Origin: JAWLCG01 sp041687295
Lineage (GTDB): Bacteria; Planctomycetota; Phycisphaerae; SM23-33; FEN-1343
Direction of reading: 5' to 3'
Assembly (NCBI GenBank): GCA_041687295.1
Contig: JAWLCG010000008.1
Span: forward strand, 1-33,973
Length of the DNA: 33,973 nt
Positions within the stretch are counted from its first letter, which is position 1, and each line of letters begins with the position of its first letter. Positions 1-7,632 of the stretch are shown one piece after another. Under the pieces are notes generated by a model that was given only the letters and a program-made list of their open reading frames with translations, was not told the origin of the DNA and did not search any database. The translations under genes and the position numbers were made by a program.

Positions 1-653
1 GTTCGGCGGAACAGGGTCGGGGCCCGGCGGCTCAGGCCGCTGGCGACGTCCAGCGAGCCCCCGACGCCCAGGAAGAACCGCGCGTCGATCCGGTCGCGGT
101 GGCGGGCGATCCAGTGCTCCTGCCGCGGCGAGCCCATGGCCACGAACAGCAGCTCCGGGCGGACGCGGTTGATCTGCTCGATCACCTCCTCGTCGTTGCC
201 GAAGTAGCCGTCCCGCCGGCCGGCGATCTTCAGTTGCGGGAACCGCTCGCCCAGCCGCTGGGCCGCCTGGGCGTTGGCCTCGGGGCTGGCGCCCAGCAGG
301 AAGACCCGCCAGGACCGCCGCTGGGCCGCGGCCAGCAGGGCGAAGAACAGGTCGCAGCCGGTCACCCGCTGGATGCCTCGGCGGTTGAGCAGCATCGACC
401 CCAGCGACACGCCGATGCCGTCGCAGATGCCCACGTCCGCCTGACGCAGCACCTCCATGACGGCCGGGTCGTGCCGCGCCCGGTACACCTTCTGAGGATT
501 GATGGCGACCCAGAAGCTCTTTCGTCCCTGGCGGATCGACTCGGCGACGCAGTCGACGGCGTGGTCGTACGAGGCGAAGGGCACGACGTTGACGCCCAGC
601 ACCGTCAGCGGCGGTGGGGCTGGGTCATTCAGCAGCGTTTCACTCATGTGCAT
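1..653 (-). CDS. WecG/TagA/CpsF-family glycosyltransferase, 3' end cut by window edge
   Basis: The protein should transfer a sugar (N-acetylmannosamine or its uronic acid in studied members) onto an undecaprenyl-diphosphate-linked sugar, at the cytoplasmic face of the membrane, as the second step of a polysaccharide or wall polymer. The visible 217 residues carry family motifs in order: INPQK (51-55), the ICDGIGV segment (76-82) whose Asp matches the catalytic Asp of TagA, TGCDL (99-102 region), AMGSPRQE (172-179) and GVGGSLDVASG (197-207). The ATG at 653 is chosen over the in-frame ATG at 647 because a GGAG box (663-660) lies 6 nt upstream. It follows the sugar-phosphate transferase gene by 65 nt on the same strand, so the two probably form one transcript. 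Whether the membrane-binding C-terminal tail is present cannot be seen. Family assignment is firm; the exact sugar is not known. Confidence 0.9.
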   Translation of the reverse strand, partial: MHMSETLLNDPAPPPLTVLGVNVVPFASYDHAVDCVAESIRQGRKSFWVAINPQKVYRARHDPAVMEVLRQADVGICDGIGVSLGSMLLNRRGIQRVTGCDLFFALLAAAQRRSWRVFLLGASPEANAQAAQRLGERFPQLKIAGRRDGYFGNDEEVIEQINRVRPELLFVAMGSPRQEHWIARHRDRIDARFFLGVGGSLDVASGLSRRAPTLFRR

Positions 654-718
654 GGCTGGCTCCGTAAGGCTGGGGCCGACGACGGATAACGGGACAGTCA
701 GGCCGGCGGTACTGGCGA

Positions 719-2311
719 TCAGGTCAAGCCCATGGACTGGGCCGAGTCCGAGTTGCTCCGTTTGGCCGCCGGCAGGGCCTCGCTGTCGGCGGGGGTGGGG
801 GCCTGGACGGAGGGCTGCTCAACGGCTGCGGGCGCCGCCGAGGTGCGGGCCGCGACGGGCAGGTCGAGGGCGGCCTGGTAGGTGAACTCGTCCAGCAGCC
901 GGCCGAAGAGCATCATCCGCCGTCCGATCGTCTCCATGGGCAGGAGGGGCCGGACCGCCACGTCCAACCGCGGGCCGTGCAGGTCGCGCCCGTGGCCCAG
1001 CGGCATCATTAGGCGAACCACGTCGTCGGGGCTCAGGCGGACGTTCTCCCGCCGCCAGACGGTCATCGCCGAGGCCCGCTCGCTGCCCGGGGCCACCAGG
1101 GCCAGATGGTCGAACTCCATCGCATCGGCCATGGCGCACAGGGTGTCCCACCACTCGTCGAAGGTGTGGGCCACGCGGATCTGCAGCTGCATGTCCTCGA
1201 AGATCTGGCGTTCGGCCTTGACCTGCTGGGCGATGGCCGAGTTGCGCCGCATGGCCCCGAGGGTCTCACGGAGCCTCGCCGAGCCGACCAGGTGGAACAG
1301 CACCAGCAGGCCCGTGAAGGCCCCCAGCAGCAGGTAGAGCGTCGCCTCCTGGCGCATCAGCAGCATCAGCACGCCGGTGCCGGCGCCCAGCAGCGTCATG
1401 CCGTAGATCGCGTAGACGGCCCGGCGGTGGTTGAGGCCCGCGTCGAGCAGGCGGTGGTGGATGTGGCCCCGCTCGGCCGAGAACATCGACCGGCGGTCCA
1501 GCACCCGCCGCCGGATGATTGTGAAGACCGCGTCGACCAGCGGCACGCCCAGCGCCGCCGCCGGCAGCGCCAGGCCCGTCAGCGTGGCCGTCGTGGCCGT
1601 GCAGACCACGCTGCCGGCGGCGATGGTGAAGCCCAGGAACATGCTGCCGCAGTCGCCCATGAAGATCTTGGCCGGGTTGAAGTTGAAGAACAGGAACCCC
1701 ACCAGGCTGCCCAGCAGCGCCAGCATCAGCACGCCCATGACGGTCTGGCCGGTGTAGAAGGCGAACAGGGCGATCAGCCCGCAGGCCACCGCCGCGATGC
1801 CCGCGGCCAGGCCGTCCAGGCCGTCGATGAAGTTCATCGCCACCGTCACCGTCGCGATCCACAGGATCGTCAGCGGCAGCGACAGCCAGCCCAACTCCCA
1901 CTCGAACACGCCGTCCAGGCCAATCGAGTCGATTCGGCCTCCCACGGCGTACACGGCGGTCGCGGCCAGCATGATCGAGAAGAACTTCGCCTTGCCCGTC
2001 AGACCGCGGATGTCGTCCACGAGCCCCACGGCGAACATGAAAACCGAGGCCGCCAGCAGCACCACGATCTCCGCCCGGATCCGCCGAAACGCCTGGCCGG
2101 TGACGTTGTCGAGCATCAGCACCGGCACGACCATCGCCAGCGTTGCCGCCACAATCGCGATGCCCCCCACGCGGGGAATCGGGTGGCGGTGGACCTTGCG
2201 CGGGCCCGGCGCGTCGGTGAGCTTGAGCAGTCGCGCCAGGCGGGCCACGTAGGGCGTGGCCATCTGCGCCACCAGGGCCGCCCCGAAAAAGACGAACACA
2301 TACGTTTCCAT
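719..2311 (-). CDS. WecA/MraY-family undecaprenyl-phosphate sugar-1-phosphate transferase with C-terminal cytoplasmic extension
   Basis: It should move a sugar-1-phosphate, probably GlcNAc-1-P, from a UDP-sugar to undecaprenyl phosphate, starting lipid-linked polysaccharide assembly. With the start at 2311 (530 aa) the motifs are PRKVHRHP (37-44), the Asp pair in GLVDD (96-100), NFIDGLDGLAAG (160-171), FNPAKIFMGDCGS (211-223) and HIHHRLL (283-289), spread between about ten or eleven membrane segments. After the last segment (about 342) a 185-residue soluble extension follows, ending in a Pro/Ala/Ser-rich tail; typical WecA proteins stop near 370. I chose METYVF because it begins directly at the first membrane helix and has an AAGGGGG box (2330-2324) 12 nt upstream; an in-frame start at 2365 would add 18 unlikely residues. 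The next gene downstream is the WecG-like transferase, which fits sequential steps of one pathway. The role of the extension is unknown. Confidence 0.9.
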   Translation of the reverse strand: METYVFVFFGAALVAQMATPYVARLARLLKLTDAPGPRKVHRHPIPRVGGIAIVAATLAMVVPVLMLDNVTGQAFRRIRAEIVVLLAASVFMFAVGLVDDIRGLTGKAKFFSIMLAATAVYAVGGRIDSIGLDGVFEWELGWLSLPLTILWIATVTVAMNFIDGLDGLAAGIAAVACGLIALFAFYTGQTVMGVLMLALLGSLVGFLFFNFNPAKIFMGDCGSMFLGFTIAAGSVVCTATTATLTGLALPAAALGVPLVDAVFTIIRRRVLDRRSMFSAERGHIHHRLLDAGLNHRRAVYAIYGMTLLGAGTGVLMLLMRQEATLYLLLGAFTGLLVLFHLVGSARLRETLGAMRRNSAIAQQVKAERQIFEDMQLQIRVAHTFDEWWDTLCAMADAMEFDHLALVAPGSERASAMTVWRRENVRLSPDDVVRLMMPLGHGRDLHGPRLDVAVRPLLPMETIGRRMMLFGRLLDEFTYQAALDLPVAARTSAAPAAVEQPSVQAPTPADSEALPAAKRSNSDSAQSMGLT

Positions 2312-2394
2312 GATGCTGCTGAACCCCCTTGGGTCGGACACCAGCCGATCGGGTCGCCCCGGCATTTCCGGTGCGCCCGCGCGGACTCCGCCCC

Positions 2395-2410
2395 CGTCGG
2401 TGCACCGACG
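2395..2410. promoter_or_regulatory. Perfect 16-bp palindrome, possible operator
   Basis: The sequence CGTCGGTGCACCGACG is its own reverse complement. It lies in the long leader of the sugar-phosphate transferase gene, 84 nt upstream of the chosen start and downstream of a possible -10 box at 2540-2535. A symmetric uninterrupted palindrome of this length suits a dimeric regulator better than an RNA hairpin, which would have no loop. No regulator is identified. Confidence 0.4.
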
Positions 2411-2534
2411 CCCGTGTGTAAAGGGCCCCCTGAGCCCCCTGTCCCCGGTTGAGCCGCCTCGTCCTGCCGATACAGCCTGGCCGGGCGATTCCGCTCGGCG
2501 GCCTGGTGCACCCGCCCGGTCGGGTCACTGCTCA

Positions 2535-2540
2535 ATTGTA
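2535..2540 (-). promoter_or_regulatory. Possible -10 box for the polysaccharide genes
   Basis: Read on the minus strand this is TACAAT, matching five of six positions of the sigma-70 -10 consensus. No good -35 box stands at the expected distance. It would give a leader of about 220 nt containing the palindrome at 2395-2410. This is a weak call. Confidence 0.25.
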
Positions 2541-2678
2541 GCGCACGAGCCGGCGTGAATCGGGCGATACGAGCCTTTCCCAGGCTTCTGTCCGGACCTG
2601 TCCCAGGCCCTCCACTGCCCAGGCCCAGCGGGGGGGCCGCCCGGCCCGCTGACGCCGCTACCATCCTGGTGACTCAGA

Positions 2679-2705
2679 AGGGCATGGGAAATTCACCCAT
2701 GCTCT
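2679..2705. other. Inverted repeat, 10-bp stem
   Basis: Arms 2679-2688 and 2696-2705 pair over 10 bp with one G-T pair and leave a 7-nt AT-rich loop (AAATTCA). The core arms are GCATGGG and CCCATGC. No T-run follows on either strand, so a classical terminator is not indicated. Confidence 0.5.
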
Positions 2706-2852
2706 CGGGCCATTCGCCTACCCCCGTTCGGCGACGAGTCCTGAGAGTTGTCCCTCAAGCCCCTAGCACTTGCGGCCGGTGCACGTAAGGCCCTAGTCAG
2801 CCCGGACCTGACGGCCAGGCCAACCCGGGCGGGCAGGACGCGGCGGGCCCTC

Positions 2853-2875
2853 TCGATAGGAACTCTTCTTATCGA
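2853..2875. other. Inverted repeat, 10-bp stem with 3-nt loop
   Basis: Arms 2853-2862 and 2866-2875 pair over 10 bp (TCGATAGGAA with TTCTTATCGA, one G-T pair) around the loop CTC. The low-GC stem stands out against the genome. No T-run follows. Confidence 0.5.
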
Positions 2876-2913
2876 ATGCCAGGACCGTCCCCAGGCCTTG
2901 GCCAAGACAAAAT

Positions 2914-2948
2914 CCAGAAGAATTCGGGGACAAATCCCCAGGTTCTGG
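2914..2948. other. Imperfect REP-like hairpin with internal loop
   Basis: The outer arms CCAGAA (2914-2919) and TTCTGG (2943-2948) and inner arms GGGGA (2926-2930) and TCCCC (2935-2939) pair around the loop CAAA. A 6 by 3 nt internal loop separates them. The shape and the AATTCGGGGACA stretch recall REP-type palindromes mobilised by Y1 transposases, but no transposase is present here. Confidence 0.4.
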
Positions 2949-3113
2949 CGCTGTGCGATAAGTGTCACTGTTTCAAAAAGATCCATGTTTGCAGGGCCTC
3001 CACAAGCCTCGCCATGCGGTTGAGTCGCAGGGGCGCCCTAGGCTAAAACTCTTGCAACGGCTAGGTCAAACCCGTAGATTCGCCAGACATAGACAGCTTC
3101 ACTGGTTTACCCA

Positions 3114-3136
3114 GTCTGCCACGTGGCGTGGCGGAC
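3114..3136 (+). other. Strong inverted repeat in the leader of the LEPR-XLL gene
   Basis: Arms 3114-3123 (GTCTGCCACG) and 3127-3136 (CGTGGCGGAC) pair over 10 bp with one G-T pair around the loop TGG. The pairing can extend by CC/GG beyond an A-A mismatch. It is the first of three stem-loops between 3114 and 3265 upstream of the start at 3290. Confidence 0.5.
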
Positions 3137-3142
3137 AGGTAG

Positions 3143-3162
3143 CCGAGCCGATGAGGGCTCGG
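3143..3162 (+). other. Inverted repeat, 7-bp stem
   Basis: CCGAGCC (3143-3149) and GGCTCGG (3156-3162) pair around the loop GATGAG. It is the second of the three stem-loops upstream of the LEPR-XLL gene and is followed by the short palindrome CGGTCGACCG (3165-3174). Confidence 0.45.
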
Positions 3163-3240
3163 AGCGGTCGACCGGTTGTGTCGGCGGCCGCAAGAGTGAC
3201 CCGTGAGGCCCTGCCAACGTGGCCCTGGATTCCCGCCTTA

Positions 3241-3265
3241 TGTGCCCGAGATGTTTCCGGGCACA
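3241..3265 (+). other. Inverted repeat just upstream of the LEPR-XLL start
   Basis: TGTGCCCG (3241-3248) and CGGGCACA (3258-3265) form a perfect 8-bp stem with a 9-nt loop. It ends 15 nt before the GAGAGGA ribosome binding site, so it could shape translation initiation or be the processed 5' end of the transcript. Confidence 0.5.
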
Positions 3266-3289
3266 CCCTCTGAACAAGAAGAGAGGACC

Positions 3290-6200
3290 ATGCACACGAA
3301 TCTGGAACACCTGGAACCCCGTCTGTTTCTCAGTGGCGATCCCCTGACGGCTCCGAAGATCGTGGACAATGGTGACGCAGCGTTCGGCACGAGCGGCTCC
3401 TGGAGCAACGTCTCCGGCAGCGGCTACCAGAACGACCTTGCCCGCGCCAGCGGCACGGGCAACACAGCGACCTGGACCTTCAACGATCTGACGCCGGGCT
3501 ACAAGTACCGCGTCAGCACCACCTGGGCGCCCAACTCGACGCTGGCCAGCAACGCCCAGTTCACCGTGGTGACGCACCTCAACGACGAGGTGGCCCGGAC
3601 GGTCGGCTCGGAGACCCTCGACCAGCGCGTCGCGCCGAACGACTTCACCAGCAGCGGCGTGGCCTGGGAGGAGATCGGCGACGGGTTCCTGGTACGCGGC
3701 GACTCGCTGAGCGTCACGCTCCGCGGCAGCAGCGACGCCGCAGTGGTTGCCGACGCCGTCCGCATCGAGCGCGTCGGCGAGTGGGTCGCCCCGATCGGCA
3801 CGCCCACGCCCGATTTCGGCATCAACGAGTCGCACTGGATGTATGCCGACTCGGCCATGAAGTACGACTTCGGCCAGGGCCTTGAGCCCTACCGCATGGG
3901 CGCCAACGGCCCCTACACGCACTACGTCAACAGCGGCGCCTCCAACGCGACCGACACGAACAACCCCTTCGGCACGCCTGAGAAGCCCCGCAAGACCATC
4001 CCGACCAGCCTGGCCGCCGGCAGCGTCGTCGAGATCGCCGGCTCGACGTACACCACCGGCACCAGAGAGATCAGCATCACCGGCAACGGCACCGCCGCCA
4101 AGCCCATCTTCGTCCGCGGCGCTGACCGGACCGATCGGCCGGCCATCCTCGAAAAACGCGTCAACCTCGGCGGCCAGTACATGGTCTTCGAGGACGTCGA
4201 GGTCAGGCACGAGCGGATTCGCACGGTCAACAGCCCCAAACACATCAGTGTGCGGCACGTCTACCAGCACGGCTGGCGCCCGGGCGGCGGCGGCACGGGC
4301 ACGCTGATGATCGGCAGCAACCTGGTGCTCTACAATAGCGAGATCGCCAACAACCACAGCCTCGACCCGGACAAGGACGTCCACAGCACCATGTCGACGG
4401 GCAGCTACAACTGGCTGGTCGACAACGAGATGTACGGCAGCTCGGGCGACTCGTTCCAGGTCAACAGCGACGCCGCCGGCGCCCACCACATCTACGTCAG
4501 CCGCAACACGATGCACCACGAGCGCGAGAACGCCGTGGACATCAAGGGCAGCCGCCACATCGTCATCAGCGAGAACACGATGTACGGCTTCCGCACGGCG
4601 AGCACCTCGGACGGCACGGCCATCGTCGGCGGCCATGAGGGCTCGGAGCTGAGCTGGTACCTCTACAACGAGATCTTCGACTCGAACAACGGCATCCGCA
4701 TCAACGAGCCGGAGTACAACCTGACGGCCTACGCGATCGGCAACGTCATCCACGACATGAGCGGCTCGGCGATCGTCGCCTGGTTTACCAACGACATCCA
4801 CGTCGTGAATAACGTGATGTACAACGTAGGCAACGGTTTCGTGGACGGCTCATACGGCACGCACCAGCCGACGTACCGCCTGCACAACAACATCATCTCC
4901 AACGTCAAGGACTCGCACATCATCGTCAAGAACTCGGCGGCTCCGCGTTCGACGATGAGCAACAACCTGCTCTACCAGCCTGGCGGCAACGTCAAGGTCC
5001 GCTGGGGCAACAACACCTATTCCAGCGTCAGCTCGATGATCAGCGGCACCGGCAAGGGCCAGGGCTCTCTCGAGGCCGACCCGCACCTGGTCAACCCCGC
5101 CACCGAGGACTTCCGCCTTCGTAGCGGCAGCCCGGCCATCGACGCCGGCATGAGCCTCAAGAGCTACAACGACACCTTCAAGAGCCTTTACGGCCTGAAT
5201 CTGAACCTTGACGCCGACGGCAACCTCCGCCAGCAGGGCGTGGCTGTGGACATGGGCGCCTATGAGTATGGCGCCAGCTCGCCTGGCGGCACGCCCGGCG
5301 GCACGACCAACGTCGCGCCCGTCGCGGCCAGCCAGAGCCTCACCACCGACCAGGACAAGGCCCTGAGCGGCACGGTCTCGGCCAGCGACGCCAACGGCGA
5401 CAGCCTGACCTACAGCGTCGCCACCCAGCCGAGCAACGGCACGCTGACGCTTAGCGCCAACGGCAGCTTCACGTACACGCCGGCGGCCGGCTGGAGCGGG
5501 GCGGACAGCTTCAGCTTCCGCGCCAGCGACGGCGAGCTGAGCTCCAACGCCGCCACCGTGAGCATCACCGTCAACAAGGTCGTCACGCCCAACCCGGCCA
5601 CCGCGGTGGCGGGCACCGACTGGACGCAGCAGGACATCGGCGCCATCGGCGCGCTGGGCGGCACGACCTACGTCCCGACCAGTGATACCTTCACGGTCAA
5701 CGGCTCGGGCGCCGACATCGGCGGCTCGGCCGACGCCTTCCAGTTCGCCTGGCGGACGATGAACGGCGACGGCGAGATCGTCGCCCGCGTCACCGGCGTG
5801 GAGAACACCTACCGCTGGGCCAAGGCTGGCCTGATGGTCCGCGACGGCCTGACCGCCGAGGCAAAGAACGTGCTGATGGCCGTCACCCCCGAGATGGGCA
5901 GCACCTTCCAGTACCGCGGCACGGTCGCCGGCGGCACGACCTACGTCGATCCGCTGGACGGCGTGGCCGCCCCGCAGTGGCTCAAGCTCGTCCGCCAGGG
6001 CAGCACCTTCACCGGCTACCGGTCGGATGACGGGGTGGCCTGGACGCAGATCGGCTCGGCCAGCGTGGCCATGAACGCCGAGGTCCAGGTGGGCCTGGCC
6101 GTCTCGAGCCTCAACGACGGCACGGTCTGCACGGCCAGCTTCACCGACGTGCAGGCCCCCGGCTGGGCCGCCAACCAGGCCCCCGTCGCCGCCAACGACA

Positions 6201-7426
6201 CCGCGACCACCGAGGCCGGCAAGCCCGTCGTGGTGCGGGTGCTGGACAACGACAGCGACCCCGATGGCGGCACGCTGGCGATCAGCAGCTTCACCCAGCC
6301 GGCGCACGGCACGGTGGTGAATAACGGCGACGGCACGCTGACCTACACGCCCGCCACGGGCTACGTCGGCAGCGACGCCTTCGGCTACACCATCACCGAC
6401 GGCCAGGGCGGCTCGGCCAGCGCCAGCGTGGCCCTGACCGTCACCGCCGTGACTGAGCCGCAGGACCCCGTCGTCACCGACTGGACCGGCCTGGATGTCG
6501 GCACCGTCGGCGCTGCCGGTTCCATGACCTACGACGAGGTGACCGGCATCTACACCGTCGACGGCTCGGGCGCCGACATCGGCGGCTCGACCGACGCCTT
6601 CCAGTTCGTCCACCGCTCGCTCACCGGCGATGGCCAGATCGTCGCCCGCGTGCTCGACGTGGAGAACACCTACGCCTGGGCCAAGGCCGGCGTCATGGTC
6701 CGCGACGGGCTGGGCGCCGATGCGAAGAACGTGTTGATGGCCATCACCCCCGAGATGGGCAGCACGTTCCAGCATCGCGGCACGGTCGCCGGCGGCACGA
6801 CCTACGTCGACCCGCTGGACGGCATCGCGGCCCCGCACTGGGTCAAGCTCGTCCGCAAGGGCAGCACCTTCACCGGCTACCGGTCGGCGGACGGCGTGAA
6901 CTGGATGCAGATCGGTTCGACCACCGTCGAGATGGGCAGCACCGTCGAGGTGGGCCTGGCCGTCTCGAGCCTCAATGACGACACGGTCTGCACCGCCCGA
7001 TTCGCCAGCGTGTCGCTCAACGATGGGCAGAGGCTCGTCGGCGACGCCAACCTGGACGGGGTGGTCAACGATCTGGACCTCAGCGTCCTGCTGAGCCACT
7101 GGGGCCAGGCCGACGTTGCCTGGGGCCAGGGCGACTTCAGCGGCGATGGCCGGATCACCGACAGCGACCTGAGCCTGCTGCTGAGCCACTGGGGCGACCG
7201 CCTCGAGGCCCTGCAGACCCTGAGCGAGCCGGTCCTGGCCAGCCCCGCTCCGGAGTTCCAGAGTGAGTCGGCCCTCGAGGCCCAACCCCTGCTGGCCGGC
7301 GAGACCGAGCCCGCTCAGCTGACCCCGATCGCCCAGGTCGACCTGCTGTCCGAGGTCTCGCCGGTGGCACCGGCCCTGGCGAACATCCCGCTGCAGGCCC
7401 CGGCCTGGGGAGTCCGTCGGCGGTAA
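3290..7426 (+). CDS. Secreted LEPR-XLL, beta-helix, cadherin-like and dockerin multidomain protein
   Basis: This 1378-residue cell-surface or secreted protein probably binds or acts on polysaccharide. The start ATG at 3290 follows GAGAGGA with 3 nt spacing; no ordinary signal peptide is visible, but residues 5-16 (LEHLEPRLFLSG) match the planctomycete LEPR-XLL N-terminal signature. Domains in order: a golvesin/xly-like beta-sandwich (about 22-163), a right-handed parallel beta-helix (about 204-661) ending in the usual SPAIDAG and DMGAYEYG segments, a cadherin-like/Big_9 repeat (673-763), a concanavalin-like module (776-954), a second Big_9 (962-1056), a second copy of the module (1062-1242), and a dockerin-like pair of calcium loops (GDANLDGVVND and GDFSGDGRITD, 1249-1304). 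An Ala/Pro-rich tail ends in Arg-Arg-Arg. The beta-helix may be a lyase or epimerase or only a binding fold; no catalytic residues can be assigned. Confidence 0.9.
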   Translation: MHTNLEHLEPRLFLSGDPLTAPKIVDNGDAAFGTSGSWSNVSGSGYQNDLARASGTGNTATWTFNDLTPGYKYRVSTTWAPNSTLASNAQFTVVTHLNDEVARTVGSETLDQRVAPNDFTSSGVAWEEIGDGFLVRGDSLSVTLRGSSDAAVVADAVRIERVGEWVAPIGTPTPDFGINESHWMYADSAMKYDFGQGLEPYRMGANGPYTHYVNSGASNATDTNNPFGTPEKPRKTIPTSLAAGSVVEIAGSTYTTGTREISITGNGTAAKPIFVRGADRTDRPAILEKRVNLGGQYMVFEDVEVRHERIRTVNSPKHISVRHVYQHGWRPGGGGTGTLMIGSNLVLYNSEIANNHSLDPDKDVHSTMSTGSYNWLVDNEMYGSSGDSFQVNSDAAGAHHIYVSRNTMHHERENAVDIKGSRHIVISENTMYGFRTASTSDGTAIVGGHEGSELSWYLYNEIFDSNNGIRINEPEYNLTAYAIGNVIHDMSGSAIVAWFTNDIHVVNNVMYNVGNGFVDGSYGTHQPTYRLHNNIISNVKDSHIIVKNSAAPRSTMSNNLLYQPGGNVKVRWGNNTYSSVSSMISGTGKGQGSLEADPHLVNPATEDFRLRSGSPAIDAGMSLKSYNDTFKSLYGLNLNLDADGNLRQQGVAVDMGAYEYGASSPGGTPGGTTNVAPVAASQSLTTDQDKALSGTVSASDANGDSLTYSVATQPSNGTLTLSANGSFTYTPAAGWSGADSFSFRASDGELSSNAATVSITVNKVVTPNPATAVAGTDWTQQDIGAIGALGGTTYVPTSDTFTVNGSGADIGGSADAFQFAWRTMNGDGEIVARVTGVENTYRWAKAGLMVRDGLTAEAKNVLMAVTPEMGSTFQYRGTVAGGTTYVDPLDGVAAPQWLKLVRQGSTFTGYRSDDGVAWTQIGSASVAMNAEVQVGLAVSSLNDGTVCTASFTDVQAPGWAANQAPVAANDTATTEAGKPVVVRVLDNDSDPDGGTLAISSFTQPAHGTVVNNGDGTLTYTPATGYVGSDAFGYTITDGQGGSASASVALTVTAVTEPQDPVVTDWTGLDVGTVGAAGSMTYDEVTGIYTVDGSGADIGGSTDAFQFVHRSLTGDGQIVARVLDVENTYAWAKAGVMVRDGLGADAKNVLMAITPEMGSTFQHRGTVAGGTTYVDPLDGIAAPHWVKLVRKGSTFTGYRSADGVNWMQIGSTTVEMGSTVEVGLAVSSLNDDTVCTARFASVSLNDGQRLVGDANLDGVVNDLDLSVLLSHWGQADVAWGQGDFSGDGRITDSDLSLLLSHWGDRLEALQTLSEPVLASPAPEFQSESALEAQPLLAGETEPAQLTPIAQVDLLSEVSPVAPALANIPLQAPAWGVRRR
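5308..7015 (+). repeat. Internal tandem duplication, about 861 bp per unit
   Basis: Each unit encodes a Big_9 repeat plus a concanavalin-like module. Matching points such as the GACTGGAC at 5618 and 6479 and ACGGTCGCCG at 5921 and 6782 are exactly 861 bp apart. Over 5911-6030 against 6772-6891 the DNA differs at only a few positions, which suggests a recent duplication or gene conversion, while the Big_9 parts have diverged more. Confidence 0.8.
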
Positions 7427-7525
7427 GCTCTCTGCAGCATCCAGCCCGTGGAGGGAGCGGACAGGTGTGTGGCGGGTCCCCCGGCCCGCCACGCCCTGCC
7501 CTCCGGGGCCGACCGAACGACCGAC

Positions 7526-7559
7526 CGAAAGGGCGCCGTGCCGCCATGGCGCCCTTTCG
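7526..7559 (+). terminator. Hairpin terminator after the LEPR-XLL gene
   Basis: CGAAAGGGCGCC (7526-7537) and GGCGCCCTTTCG (7548-7559) form a perfect 12-bp stem with a 10-nt loop, 100 nt after the stop codon. There is no T-run, so it is either a U-less intrinsic terminator or a 3'-end stabilising stem. A promoter for the next gene follows directly. Confidence 0.7.
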
Positions 7560-7572
7560 CTGCGCGCGGGCC

Positions 7573-7602
7573 TTGCAGCCGGCCCGGCCGGGGGGCTATA
7601 CT
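7573..7602 (+). promoter_or_regulatory. Sigma-70-like promoter for the gene at 7633
   Basis: TTGCAG (7573-7578) and TATACT (7597-7602) are 18 nt apart. A transcript would start near 7609, giving a 24-nt leader with an AAGGAGA ribosome site. The spacer is closely similar to that of the promoter at 20203-20176. Confidence 0.6.
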
Positions 7603-7632
7603 CGCCGGTGCACCCCCACAAAGGAGAAGACC

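Larger units (their letters stand above)
2312..3289. other. 978-bp divergent intergenic region with many inverted repeats, no convincing gene
   Basis: It separates the minus-strand sugar-phosphate transferase gene from the plus-strand LEPR-XLL protein gene. Short open frames at 2693-2986 (minus) and 2748-3023 (plus) show no recognisable domain or good start site. The stretch from about 2680 to 3110 is visibly less GC-rich than the flanking genes. Six hairpin-capable inverted repeats and one perfect 16-bp palindrome are listed separately. No clear sigma-70 promoter was found for the plus-strand gene: TTGCAA (3052) with TAGATT (3075), 17 nt apart, is only a weak candidate. Confidence 0.6.

Noticed and set aside
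1106..2452. Plus-strand open frame of 448 codons
   Set aside because: It is antisense to the WecA-like gene and is made almost wholly of Gln, His, Arg and Asp runs.
2693..3023. Two short open frames (minus 2693-2986, plus 2748-3023) in the divergent gap
   Set aside because: They overlap each other and the hairpins, have no good ribosome site and no recognisable similarity; I also considered an insertion-sequence remnant but saw no diagnostic motif.
2941..3265. Cyclic-di-GMP or other known riboswitch in the LEPR-XLL leader
   Set aside because: The conserved cores of the c-di-GMP-I class (such as GGACGCAAAG) are not present; only unspecific stem-loops can be drawn.
4850..7621. Long minus-strand open frame opposite the LEPR-XLL gene
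   Set aside because: The plus-strand frame has real domains and a dockerin-like end; the opposite frame is repetitive only because the modules are duplicated.
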